A stretch of DNA of 64,000 bases from Hoeflea sp. BAL378 (GTDB lineage Bacteria; Pseudomonadota; Alphaproteobacteria; Rhizobiales; Rhizobiaceae), in contig NZ_JRJG01000006.1 in NCBI RefSeq assembly GCF_000759435.1, positions 1-64,000 on the forward strand. Reading direction: 5' to 3'. Below are positions 25,605-34,515 of the stretch, piece after piece; positions within the stretch are counted from its first letter, which is position 1, and every line of letters begins with the position of its first letter. Position numbers and translations under genes: made by a program. The notes beneath the pieces are model-generated. The model did not search any database, was not told the DNA's origin, and was given only the letters and a program-made list of their open reading frames with translations.

Positions 25605-27497
25605 CTAAGTGCTCCCCTGGGTCCGTCGTATCTCGTAGGTTTGCGGTAGCGGCTTCAGCGCCGCGTCAAGGGCGCCGGCTTGTTCGGCGGTCGCGCCGGC
25701 AATCGTCACCTCCACGCGCGTTCGCTTCCGCTCATCCAGACGCACATCGGCCTGAACCTCGACGGAGGAGCCGCAAATCCGCTCCGCTTCCAGCCGAACC
25801 TTCTCGGCAATCGCCCTGTCGCGCAACGCCGGCTTGAACAGCTTGCCGACGGCGGTGACCGGCAGGGCATCGATCATGATGATGCTCCTCGGCCAGGCTG
25901 GCCGTTCGTTAACATGGGTTTCCAGATGCTGGCGCAGCGCGGCCATGTCCAGCTCCGCGCCGGCTGTGGCGACCACGAACAGGGCCGGCACCTCGCCGGC
26001 ATACTGGTCCGGCATGCCGACTGCGGCGCTGATCTCGACGCCCTCGAACTGGTTGGCGACGTCCTCGATCGCCGCCGGATCGATATTGTGCCCGCTACGG
26101 ACGATCAGGTCCTTCTCCCGCCCGGTGAGAAACAGCCGCTGGTCCGGCGCGAGATAGCCGACATCGCCGGTGGTGAGCCACCCGTCGGCGTCGAGCGTGC
26201 CGTGATTGTGGGCGGGATCGACATAGCCGGGAAAGACCTGCGGCCCGCGCACCTGGACGATGCCGCTCTCGTTGGGAGCGCAGATTTCGGGCTCGTCGGA
26301 ATGAAGCCGCAGGATCCGGGTCTCGGAAAAGGGCGCGCGAAATCCCACGCTGCCAGCAACCGGAGTCCCGTAACCGGGATTAAAGGCGATGGCTGCCGCC
26401 GTCTCCGTCATCCCATAAGTCTCGTAGAGCCGGATCCCGGTGGTGGCGGTGAACCGCGTGCCGATTGCCTTGGGCAGGACCGCGCCGCCGGTGACGGCCA
26501 TCCGCACGGATGACACGTCCGTGCCAGGTTTCCAGGAATTGGTGACCGCCCCGATGGAGGTGGGTACGCCGCCGACCACGGTCGCCCTGTGGTGGACGAC
26601 GATATCCCAGTAGCGCTCGACAACCGGCGCAAGCCGCATGCCGTAGGGCGAGGGCACGATCACATGACCGCCCGCGGCAATGACCGAAAGGCCGACCGTC
26701 ATGGTTCCGCCGACATGGAAGAACGGGAAGCCGTTGATGACGGTGTCGCCCTCGTCATAGCCGAAAACCTGGGCGAAACCGAAGGCGGCGTGGATGTGGT
26801 TGCCGTGGGTTAGGCGGACCAGTTTCGGCCGTCCGGTGGTGCCGCCGGTGTGAAACAGCGCGCAGATTGCGTCGCGGTCCGAAGTCGCCTCGAAGGCGAG
26901 TGCGTCCCCGTCGCAATTCTGGAGGGCTTCGTCGAGCCGCATGTAGCCGCTCAGGCCTTCGGTGTCGCCGCCGATGACGATGACCTGGCGCAGAGACGGC
27001 ACCGCCTCGAGCGCGCCCAGCGCGTTCGACCAGCACATCTCGTCGACGGCCCTGGCCGGTACGACCAGGATGGTGGCCTGCTCGGCGTCGAGAAGATCGA
27101 AAATCGCGTGGCGGCTGAGAAGATAATTGATCGAACTGGCGGCGCCCGCCACCTGCGCGCCCCAGAGCAACGGCGGCAGTTCGGGAAGCGTCGGCGACAG
27201 GAACGCCGCCACGCCCTTGCCGGGAGCCAGGCCCATTTTGTGGAACAGGTTCGCCGCGCGCGTGACTTGCAACAGCAGGTCGCGGTGGGTGAGAACCGCC
27301 GCCCCACCGTCCGGGTCTTCCGACCGCTGCACCGTCAGCGCCTTCGCGTCGCCGGCGTGAAACGCGGTGGCGCGGAAGAGGTCGTGGATGTTCCTGGCGG
27401 TGACAAGCTCGTCATAGGGGCGGCCTTCGATGGCCACGATGTCCTCGATCGTCCGGACCCGGGCCACGGGCCTCGTGGTCTTGAGTGGCCTCTCCAT
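25605..27497 (-). CDS. Acyl-CoA synthetase (class I adenylate-forming enzyme)
   Basis: 630 residues. The ATP-binding loop HTGGTTGRPK, the YETYGMTET motif, the TGDVGYL hinge-adjacent Asp and the LTGREKDLI motif place it in the AMP-forming acyl-CoA ligase family; the C-terminal VGKLFKP contains the likely catalytic Lys. Family members activate carboxylic acids as acyl-AMP, then acyl-CoA. The start at 27497 overlaps the upstream ATPase stop by one base (TGATG); the longer upstream frame lies inside that gene. In this operon it would activate an acid released after uptake. The acid's identity is not shown. Confidence 0.9.
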   Translation of the reverse strand: MERPLKTTRPVARVRTIEDIVAIEGRPYDELVTARNIHDLFRATAFHAGDAKALTVQRSEDPDGGAAVLTHRDLLLQVTRAANLFHKMGLAPGKGVAAFLSPTLPELPPLLWGAQVAGAASSINYLLSRHAIFDLLDAEQATILVVPARAVDEMCWSNALGALEAVPSLRQVIVIGGDTEGLSGYMRLDEALQNCDGDALAFEATSDRDAICALFHTGGTTGRPKLVRLTHGNHIHAAFGFAQVFGYDEGDTVINGFPFFHVGGTMTVGLSVIAAGGHVIVPSPYGMRLAPVVERYWDIVVHHRATVVGGVPTSIGAVTNSWKPGTDVSSVRMAVTGGAVLPKAIGTRFTATTGIRLYETYGMTETAAAIAFNPGYGTPVAGSVGFRAPFSETRILRLHSDEPEICAPNESGIVQVRGPQVFPGYVDPAHNHGTLDADGWLTTGDVGYLAPDQRLFLTGREKDLIVRSGHNIDPAAIEDVANQFEGVEISAAVGMPDQYAGEVPALFVVATAGAELDMAALRQHLETHVNERPAWPRSIIMIDALPVTAVGKLFKPALRDRAIAEKVRLEAERICGSSVEVQADVRLDERKRTRVEVTIAGATAEQAGALDAALKPLPQTYEIRRTQGST

Positions 27498-28993
27498 CAG
27501 TGCACCGCCGCGTACATGATCGTGTGTTCGTCGGCCTTGCGGCCTTCGAACTCCTCGACGATGCGGCCCTGGCGGCAGACCAGGATGCGATCGGAGATCT
27601 GCAGGATTTCCGGCAGATAGGAGGAGATCACGAGGACCGCGACACCGTCGTCGGCGAGCCGGTTGATGAGCTGGTGGATCTCGGCGATGGCGCCGACGTC
27701 GACCCCGCGCGTGGGTTCGTCGAAGATCACCAGCCTGGGCTTCTGCACCAGCGCCTTGGCCACGACCACCTTCTGCTGGTTGCCGCCCGACAGTTCGATC
27801 ACGCGGGTGTCGTTGTCGAGCGCGCGCACGCTCAGCGCCTCGCTCCAATGTTGGGCGATCGCCTTCATCTCGCGGATGCTGACCGTCCAGGATTTGGTCT
27901 GTCCGCCCGCGAGCGCGCCCAGGTGAATGTTCTCGGCGATCGACATGGTTTCGAAGAAGCCCTCGAGCTTGCGATCCTCGGTGACATAGATGATGCCGTC
28001 GCGCACCGCCGGACGCGGTACCCGGTAGCGCACCGGCCGGCCGAACAGCCGCACCTGGCCGCCGTGGAAGAAGTCGCGCTTCATCACCCCGGCGATCACC
28101 TTGGCGGCTTCCGTGCGGCCCGATCCGATCAGCCCGAACATGCCGGTGATCTGGCCGGCGAAGATCGAGAACGAGGTGTTGCGGACGATGTTGTTCATCG
28201 ACAGGTTCTGCACGCTGAGCACCTTCTCGCCGGCGCGGCGCACCTTGCGTTCAGCGTGCGCGCCGTAGAGTTCGTCCGACAGCGTGCGCCCGACCATGGC
28301 CCGAACGATCTTCTCGCGGTCGAAATTGGCCGTCCGGTCGGTGATCACATGTTCGCCGTCGCGCATCACCGTGAGCCGGTCGGAGATCTGCAGGGCCTCT
28401 TCGAGCGCGTGGCTGATGAAGATGATCGAAACGCCGCGCTTGCGGAGCCGCTCGACCAGCGAGAAGAACTGATGCTTTTCCTCGGGCGTCAGCGTCGCGG
28501 TCGGCTCGTCGAAGATGATGACCCGGGCGTTGTGGTGGACGGCGCGGGCGATCTCGACCATCTGCTTCTGGCCTGCGCCAAGGCTGGAGACGAGCGCCGT
28601 CGGGTCGACGTGGAAGTTCAGCGACTGCAGGAATTGCTGGCCGGCGATGTAGATGCCGCGCAGGCGGTGAAAGTGCTTGTCGTCGGTGAGATAGATGTTC
28701 TGCGCCACGGTCAGCGACGGCACCAGGCTGGTCTCCTGGTAGACCATGGCGATGCCGCGCCTGAGCGCGTCGGACGGCGTCGGCAGATCGACAGTCTTGC
28801 CGTCGAGCAGGATCTCGCCGGCGCTCGGCTGCACCACGCCCGCGAGCATCTTGGTGAGCGTCGACTTGCCGGCGCCGTTTTCGCCCAGCAGCGCGTGCAC
28901 CTCGCCCTCCTCGAGGGTGAAGGTGACATCCTTTACCGCGGGCACGCCGCGATAGGTCTTGGTGCCGTTTCTGAGTTCCAAGAGTACGGTCAT
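27497..28993 (-). CDS. Sugar-type ABC transporter ATP-binding protein (RbsA type)
   Basis: 498 residues with two ATPase halves. The first has Walker A GENGAGKST and signature SLGAGQKQMVE. The second has the degenerate Walker A GLIGSGRTE that is normal for this family, with signature ELSGGNQQKVVVAKAL. One polypeptide serves both permease subunits. The start overlaps the SMP-30 gene stop by ATGA. The company of acyl-CoA genes and propellers suggests the substrate is not a simple sugar. Confidence 0.92.
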   Translation of the reverse strand: MTVLLELRNGTKTYRGVPAVKDVTFTLEEGEVHALLGENGAGKSTLTKMLAGVVQPSAGEILLDGKTVDLPTPSDALRRGIAMVYQETSLVPSLTVAQNIYLTDDKHFHRLRGIYIAGQQFLQSLNFHVDPTALVSSLGAGQKQMVEIARAVHHNARVIIFDEPTATLTPEEKHQFFSLVERLRKRGVSIIFISHALEEALQISDRLTVMRDGEHVITDRTANFDREKIVRAMVGRTLSDELYGAHAERKVRRAGEKVLSVQNLSMNNIVRNTSFSIFAGQITGMFGLIGSGRTEAAKVIAGVMKRDFFHGGQVRLFGRPVRYRVPRPAVRDGIIYVTEDRKLEGFFETMSIAENIHLGALAGGQTKSWTVSIREMKAIAQHWSEALSVRALDNDTRVIELSGGNQQKVVVAKALVQKPRLVIFDEPTRGVDVGAIAEIHQLINRLADDGVAVLVISSYLPEILQISDRILVCRQGRIVEEFEGRKADEHTIMYAAVH

Positions 28994-30084
28994 CGGAGCG
29001 ATCCTTCCTCACCGGTTCCGGCATCGCATGCGACGACGACTCCGTCGCCGCTGGCTGCGATGAAGACGCGGCCCTGATGCTCGGCCATGTCGGTCACGCC
29101 ATGGGTGTCGCCATCGGCGCGGCTGTGCAGGCTGGCTGTGGGCTGGAATCCGCGGTCGAGGCGCACGCAGAGCCCGGCCGATAGAGCCGGCGCCCAGGGC
29201 TTGAGCAGGCCGAGCTGCTTGACGCTGCCGCCCTGCAGCGGTTCGTAGAAGCTGCGCCCGCTGCGCAGGGACGGCGCGATCCAGAAAGGTCTCGGCACCT
29301 CGGCGATCATCCGCGTCTTGTAGGCGCGCTCGCGCAGAACGAATTCGACGAGCTGGCTGCGCGGCGCGAAGATCGCCAGCCATGCGCCGCCGTCTTCGGC
29401 GGGCGCCAACCGGCCCGGATACCCAGGCAGGTCGGAATGGACCGCCACCGGCTCCCCGCCTGTGAGCGGCAGGCGCGCCAGCCTGTGCTTCCAGGCCTCG
29501 CTGAACACGAGGCTGTTCCCGTCCAGCGCCAGTCCGGCCGGCCAGGCAAGCCCATCGGCGAGGCGTCGGCCCTTGCCGCTGTCGCGGTCGATGCGCCAGA
29601 GGCTGCCCGAGGCGTTGCGCTGCATCAGGTCCAGCTGCCAATCCGGCGCAGGATTGGTGGCCGAGCCGTTGGCGAGAAAGATCGCGGTCGGCGAGGTGGC
29701 GATGGCGGTGATGCAGCGCAGGCCTTCGGGAACCCGGTAGCTGCGCCCCTCGGAGGAACCGCCCTCGATGAGGATGTCGCCGGTCTCGAGCACGACCGCG
29801 AGCCCCTCGTCGCCGATGGCCGCGATGCAGGCGATGCGGCCGTCGAATTTGCGCCAGGGCTGCCAGGCGGTGCCATCCGCAAGCCGGTAGAGCGTGGTGC
29901 CGGCTGAGGCAACCGGGGAGCCGAAAAGCACGGCAATTGCATCAACGCCCGGAAGCGGCCAGCGCGTCCTGGCCTCATCGAGCCGCCGGTTCGGCCGCAA
30001 CGCGCCGTCGAGCGCCGGGACGGTGACCGCCGCGTCGCCGCGCCCGGTCAGATTGTCGATGGCTCTCAGAACCGCGCCGATCAT
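28990..30084 (-). CDS. SMP-30/gluconolactonase-like beta-propeller protein
   Basis: 364 residues. Repeated propeller-type strands occur with motifs such as DGLAWPAGLALDGNSLVFSE and LPGYPGRLAPAEDGGAW, which align with strictosidine-synthase/SMP-30 blades. It is a diverged relative of the propeller fused to the permease just upstream. No signal peptide, so cytoplasmic. Family members are Ca2+-dependent lactonases or esterases. The start at 30084 overlaps the fusion gene stop by ATGA and gives MIGAVLRAI; longer upstream frames lie inside the fusion gene. Weaker blade conservation than the fused domain means catalytic activity is uncertain. Confidence 0.78.
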   Translation of the reverse strand: MIGAVLRAIDNLTGRGDAAVTVPALDGALRPNRRLDEARTRWPLPGVDAIAVLFGSPVASAGTTLYRLADGTAWQPWRKFDGRIACIAAIGDEGLAVVLETGDILIEGGSSEGRSYRVPEGLRCITAIATSPTAIFLANGSATNPAPDWQLDLMQRNASGSLWRIDRDSGKGRRLADGLAWPAGLALDGNSLVFSEAWKHRLARLPLTGGEPVAVHSDLPGYPGRLAPAEDGGAWLAIFAPRSQLVEFVLRERAYKTRMIAEVPRPFWIAPSLRSGRSFYEPLQGGSVKQLGLLKPWAPALSAGLCVRLDRGFQPTASLHSRADGDTHGVTDMAEHQGRVFIAASGDGVVVACDAGTGEEGSLR

Positions 30085-32195
30085 GTCCGCCCCCAATAGG
30101 ATTTCGGCCCCGTCCAGCCTGTATCCGCGCCGTCGAGCTTGAGCCGGCCGATGCGGTTGTTGGAAATGCCGCCGATATAGAGATGACCCTTGTGCTCGCG
30201 CATCGAGGTGATCATCGGATGGTTTTCGCCGCCCAGATCCCACATCACGTCGAGAATTTGGCCGGTCTCGTCGAAGCGGACTACGCAACCGGTGTTGATG
30301 TTGGGATAGAGCCATTCGTCGGGCGCGATGCGCCGGGCCATGCGCTTGCGGAAGCCCGGCATGCGCATCGAAAGGTCCACCGAAGGCGTGCGCATGCCCA
30401 CCAGCGCCAGCCAGAAGGTGCCGTCCGACGCCCGGTTGATGTTGTCGGGATAGCCGGGCAGGTTCGGGATCACCGGCTCGACCTTGCCCTTCTTCGGCCC
30501 GGCGAAATAATAGCGGCTGACGCGGCAGGCCCAGGTCTCGGCGAACAGGAACGACTGGCCGTCATGGGTCATGCAGATGCCGTTGGGAAACACCAGGTTC
30601 TTCAGGATCGTCTGCGTGGTGTTGGTATTCGGGTCGTAGCAGATGATGCGACCGTTGCCGCGCGCTTCCAGGCTGTCGACCGGCCATTCGTGCATGTCGT
30701 AGCGCACGGTCGCCTCGCTGAAATAGATCCGCCCGTCGGGCGCGACGTCGAGGTCGTCGGCCAGCCGCAAACGGGAATCGTCGATGATCGTGAACAGCGA
30801 GCGGTTGGTCTCGTCCGTCAGCTTCTCGACCTCGCGGTCCTTCGTCACGCGGTAGAGCCCCATGCCGCCGACGCAGACCAGCAGCGCGCCGTCGGGCGCG
30901 AACGCCATGCCGAGCGGCCGGCCGCCGATATGGGCGTAGATTTCCTGCTCCTTGTAGTCGGGGGCCAGGAAGCGGACGATGTCGCCGGTGCGGTTGCCGG
31001 CGTAGATGTGGTCGTCGTCGTCGAGGATGACGTCCTCGGGTCCGTCGATGGCGCCAAGGCCGATCAGCTCGACCGGGCGCAGCTTGTCGTTGAGCGCATA
31101 GGGCGAGTCTCCTTCGGTCGCAGGCGCCGGCGGCAGCGGCGCGAAGGTGGGCGAGACATAGACATTCGACAACAGCTTGTGGCGGTTCTTGAGCCAGCGC
31201 ACATCGATGGCCACCGCAGCCAACAGCACCAGCCCCAGAAGCAGCGAGTTGGCGCCGCTGCTCACGCCGAGCCGCACCATGGAATTGACCATGATCATCA
31301 CGGTGATCGCGCCAATCAGCGCCTTGACGGCGGAGCCGCGGCCGCCGCCGAGACTGTTGCCGCCAAGCACGGCGGCGGTGAGCGCGGTGATCTCGAGTCC
31401 GATGCCGGTATCGGCGCCCGCTCCGCCGAGCCGCGAGGCGAACAGCAGGCCCGCGAGCGCACACAGCGCCCCGGAGACGACATAGGTGATGCAGACGACC
31501 CGGCGGACCGGAATGCCGACATTGTGGGACGAACGGCGGGATCCGCCGGTGGCGAGAATGTGCCATCCCGCACGGGTGCGGCTGAGAACAAGATGCAGGA
31601 TGGCGGCGATGACAAGGGTCATGAAGACGCTGAACGGCATGCCCAGCAGGAAGCCTTCCCCCAGATAGTACCAGGCGTCGGAATCGATGAAGCCGCCGGC
31701 GATGGCGACCGAATATTTCAGCAGCAGCATGTCGACGATGGCGCGCACGATGATCAGCGTCACCAGGGTCGTCAGGAAGGCGCGCAGCCTGAGGTAGCCG
31801 ACCAGGATACCGTTGACGAGGCCCACCGCCGCGCCGCAGGCGATGGTCGCGGCAATGGCCGCCGGCATGGTCCATTCCGCCACCGACATCAGGGTCAGGG
31901 CCACGATGTTGCCGAGCGCGAAGGTCGAGCCGACGCTCAGGTCGATGCCGCCTGCCACCATCACGATCATCAGCGCCAGCACCAGCAGGCTGAACTCTCC
32001 CCACTGCCTGAGCAGGTTGGCAAGGCTGGATGCGCCGAAGAAATCGGGGATCGCGGAGCCGAACACCGTCACCACCGCCATCAGGATGAGAACCGGAATG
32101 GCGTTGTCGATCCAGCGCTTGGTCAGGATCTCGCCGAGGAGGTGATCGGGCACGGCACGATAGCGCCAGCGCATGAGCGTGTCGGATACGGACAT
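30081..32195 (-). CDS. ABC permease (RbsC type) fused to strictosidine-synthase-like/SMP-30 beta-propeller
   Basis: 704 residues in one uninterrupted frame. Residues 1-340 are a sugar-type permease with about nine helices and the motifs AGGIDLSVGS (82-90) and LGGNSLGGGRGS (277-288). A Pro-rich linker spans ~345-365. Residues ~375-704 form a propeller with GPEDVILDDDDHIYAG, RLADDLDVAPDGRIYFSEA, FPNGICMTHDG and NLPGYPDNI, matching strictosidine-synthase-like/APMAP proteins, which include lactonases and arylesterases. RbsC C-termini normally face the cytoplasm, so the enzyme domain should sit at the exit of the channel. The gene follows the binding-protein gene and overlaps the stand-alone propeller gene. 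Coupled uptake and lactone or ester hydrolysis is my inference. Confidence 0.9.
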   Translation of the reverse strand: MSVSDTLMRWRYRAVPDHLLGEILTKRWIDNAIPVLILMAVVTVFGSAIPDFFGASSLANLLRQWGEFSLLVLALMIVMVAGGIDLSVGSTFALGNIVALTLMSVAEWTMPAAIAATIACGAAVGLVNGILVGYLRLRAFLTTLVTLIIVRAIVDMLLLKYSVAIAGGFIDSDAWYYLGEGFLLGMPFSVFMTLVIAAILHLVLSRTRAGWHILATGGSRRSSHNVGIPVRRVVCITYVVSGALCALAGLLFASRLGGAGADTGIGLEITALTAAVLGGNSLGGGRGSAVKALIGAITVMIMVNSMVRLGVSSGANSLLLGLVLLAAVAIDVRWLKNRHKLLSNVYVSPTFAPLPPAPATEGDSPYALNDKLRPVELIGLGAIDGPEDVILDDDDHIYAGNRTGDIVRFLAPDYKEQEIYAHIGGRPLGMAFAPDGALLVCVGGMGLYRVTKDREVEKLTDETNRSLFTIIDDSRLRLADDLDVAPDGRIYFSEATVRYDMHEWPVDSLEARGNGRIICYDPNTNTTQTILKNLVFPNGICMTHDGQSFLFAETWACRVSRYYFAGPKKGKVEPVIPNLPGYPDNINRASDGTFWLALVGMRTPSVDLSMRMPGFRKRMARRIAPDEWLYPNINTGCVVRFDETGQILDVMWDLGGENHPMITSMREHKGHLYIGGISNNRIGRLKLDGADTGWTGPKSYWGRT

Positions 32196-32222
32196 GGTCG
32201 TTGAATCTTTCGCAAAAGGGAG

Positions 32223-32250
32223 CCGGAACGGGATTTCGGTCCCGTTCCGG
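32223..32250 (-). other. 11-bp intercistronic hairpin after binding-protein gene
   Basis: CCGGAACGGGA and its exact complement flank a six-base loop, lying between the stop of the binding-protein gene (32261) and the start of the fusion permease (32195) on the minus strand. No T-tract. It resembles the other hairpins after binding-protein genes in this window, so differential mRNA stability is the likeliest role. Confidence 0.7.
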
Positions 32251-32260
32251 TGTCGCAGGC

Positions 32261-33256
32261 CTACTGCTGGGACGGCATTTTCCAGCAGGAGCCCGGCTGC
32301 ATGTTGTCCTTGGTCAGGAACTCGAGCTGGGTGAAGAGCGTGGTCTTCATCGAGCCCGGCTCAGCCTTGAGCTGCAGCATCTGCTTGATCATGTTGGCCA
32401 TGTCGCGGGCCTGGCCGGGGACGTTGTAGACCACAACCTCCGAATAGGTGCCGTTTTCGAGCCCGTCGCAGGCCGACTGGTTTCCGCCGCCCTGGGTGAT
32501 CAGGTAGACATCCTTGCCCGATTCCTTGATCGCAGCACCCGTGCCGACATCCATGACGTCCCAGAATCCGGCGATGGCGCACAGGTCCGGATGCTGCTGG
32601 ATCACGGTCGCGGCAATGTTGCGGGCCTTGGTGGCGTCCCAGTCTGCGGCCTGGTTGGACACCAGCTCGATCTCGGGATGCTCGGCCAGGACATCCATGA
32701 TGCCCTTCATCTGGTAGGCGCTGGCCGCGGCCGTCAACACGCCCTGGGTGACGGCGATCTTGCCGCTGCCGCCATTGGCGGGCGAGCATATCTCGACCAG
32801 CCGCTCCGCGATCTGGCCGCCCATGCCGACATAATCGGCGCCGATGAAGGCGTCTGTCGAATAGCTCGAGCGCATATTGACCTGGACGACATAGATGCCG
32901 GCCTCTTCGGCCTTCTTCAGCAGCCGCGCATAGGACTGGACATCCGGATTGTGGACCACCAGCACGTCTGGCTTCTCCGAGATCAGCGACGTGATTGCCT
33001 GGGCTCCCGCGTCGGTGCTCCAGTTGGGATCGCGGATCTCGAACTTGACGCCGAGCGGCTCGAGCGCCTCCTTAAGTCCCGCGGCCCAGCCTTCGGTCAG
33101 GTCGAAGCCCATGGCGACGGGAACATAGGCAACCGTCTTGCCCTTGAAGGCCTCGAAATATTCGGCCCGGGTCGGGTCGTCGATTCCCTGGGCCAGGACA
33201 GCGCCGGCGCTCAGCGCAAAAGTGGCCGCGATCATGCAAGTCTTGATAGGTCTCAT
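32261..33256 (-). CDS. Sugar-type ABC transporter solute-binding protein (RbsB type)
   Basis: 331 residues with a signal peptide ending near Val-Leu-Ala-Gln (residue 23), hence periplasmic. The Peripla_BP_4-type fold is indicated by KTVAYVPVAMG, ISEKPDVLVVHNPD and VQVNMRSSYSTDAFIG. A GGGAGG site lies just before the ATG. It is encoded between the two permease genes. The ligand is not readable from sequence; the operon points to a compound carrying a lactone or ester and a carboxylate rather than a plain sugar. Confidence 0.9.
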   Translation of the reverse strand: MRPIKTCMIAATFALSAGAVLAQGIDDPTRAEYFEAFKGKTVAYVPVAMGFDLTEGWAAGLKEALEPLGVKFEIRDPNWSTDAGAQAITSLISEKPDVLVVHNPDVQSYARLLKKAEEAGIYVVQVNMRSSYSTDAFIGADYVGMGGQIAERLVEICSPANGGSGKIAVTQGVLTAAASAYQMKGIMDVLAEHPEIELVSNQAADWDATKARNIAATVIQQHPDLCAIAGFWDVMDVGTGAAIKESGKDVYLITQGGGNQSACDGLENGTYSEVVVYNVPGQARDMANMIKQMLQLKAEPGSMKTTLFTQLEFLTKDNMQPGSCWKMPSQQ

Positions 33257-33280
33257 GTTTTCCTCCCGATGAGATCTGCT

Positions 33281-34255
33281 TCAGATGTCCCCTTGCTGAG
33301 CGGTCTGCTCGTCGCGGGGGTTGAGGATCGTGTCGATCACGATTGCCGTAAGAAGGATGACGCCCTTGATGACGTTCTGCAGCGTGTACTCGATGTTCAT
33401 GATCGTCATGCCGTTGAGCAGCACGCCGATGAGCAGCGTCCCGACCACGACATTGCGGACATTGCCGCGACCGCCCGACAGTCCGATTCCGCCCAGCACC
33501 ACCACCAGGATGATGTCGTAGACCATGGTGGAATTCGCGACGCGGGTGTTCATGCTGGCGATGGATCCGGCGGTCACCAGGCCCGCGGCAAAGCCGATCA
33601 GCGATGAGATCATGTATTGCAGGACGATGATCGGGCGCGCCGGAATGCCGGTGATGCGGGCCGCGGGAAGGTTGTCGCCGACCGCGCGCAAATAGCGCCC
33701 GTAGGTGGTCCAGCGCAGGAACAGCGTGGCTGCCGCGCAGACCGCGATGAAGGCGAGGATCGGGGCCGGGATGCCGAGCAGCGAGCCTTGCCCGATCCAT
33801 TGCAGGGCCTGGGCGCTCTCGGGCATGTAGATGACGTCGAGGGTGAAGAGGAAGTAGCGGCCGAAACCGTAGATCGCGATCCCCATGGCGAGCGTTGCGA
33901 AGATCGCGGGGATCTCGACATAGGCGATCAGGATGCCGTTGATCATGCCTACGGCGAGGCTGAAAGCGAGGCCGAGCGCGACCGCCTGCGGCAGGCTCAT
34001 GCCGTTGGCGACAAGTTGCAGCGTCCAGGCCACCGAGATGGCCATGAGCGCCACAAGCGACAGGTCTATGCCGCGGCCGATGACGACAAGCCCCATCGCC
34101 ACGCCGAGAATGCCGAGGATCGACACGCTGCGCACGAGGTTGAGCAGATTGTTGGTGGTCAGGAAGCCGGGCAGCATCACGGCGAAGCCGGCGCACAGCA
34201 ACAGTGCCAACCCGAAGACGATCTGTTCCTGGCTCAGGCGCCCGAGACCTTGCAT
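33281..34255 (-). CDS. Sugar-type ABC transporter permease (RbsC type)
   Basis: 324 residues with nine or so hydrophobic helices. GRGIDLSLVALMA and VLGGIGLSGGRGN match the two conserved RbsC loops. The start at 34255 has a GGGAGGAG site 4 bases upstream; an upstream in-frame ATG has none. First gene of the seven-gene operon. It probably pairs with the fused permease as a heterodimer, since only one ATPase gene is present. Confidence 0.9.
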   Translation of the reverse strand: MQGLGRLSQEQIVFGLALLLCAGFAVMLPGFLTTNNLLNLVRSVSILGILGVAMGLVVIGRGIDLSLVALMAISVAWTLQLVANGMSLPQAVALGLAFSLAVGMINGILIAYVEIPAIFATLAMGIAIYGFGRYFLFTLDVIYMPESAQALQWIGQGSLLGIPAPILAFIAVCAAATLFLRWTTYGRYLRAVGDNLPAARITGIPARPIIVLQYMISSLIGFAAGLVTAGSIASMNTRVANSTMVYDIILVVVLGGIGLSGGRGNVRNVVVGTLLIGVLLNGMTIMNIEYTLQNVIKGVILLTAIVIDTILNPRDEQTAQQGDI

Positions 34256-34345
34256 GTTCTCCTCCCACAGAGCATGACCGTCAATCTCCGCAAGAGAAGG
34301 GTCATTTCGGGAGCCTAAATTCATGCAGCTTCAGCCGTCTTTTCT

Positions 34346-34380
34346 CAGAATGCAGGATTTTTGCTTGAGCGTGCATTCTG
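34346..34380. promoter_or_regulatory. 9-bp perfect inverted repeat in the AraC / rbsC-type divergent region
   Basis: CAGAATGCA (34346-34354) and TGCATTCTG (34372-34380) are exact complements, 26 bases apart. They lie 91 bases upstream of the permease start and 136 bases upstream of the AraC gene. A 17-base spacer makes an RNA hairpin less likely than a protein-binding site. Candidate operator for the adjacent AraC regulator. Confidence 0.5.
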
Positions 34381-34515
34381 GCCGCCGCTTGCGGACAGGC
34401 TCGGGCAGCGCTACTCTCCCGCGATTGAAAATGGCTGCACGATCAGGAAAAGGGTGAGAACGGTCGACGGGAGGTCGGCTCCTAAACCCCGTGATCGCTG
34501 GGTGAGGAGGGGGCC

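Noticed and set aside
30183-32204. A 673-codon open frame on the plus strand opposite the permease-propeller gene
   Set aside because: It is a mirror frame produced by high GC content; its product is a His/Asp/Arg-rich string with no family motif, and the minus strand has clear transporter and propeller motifs.
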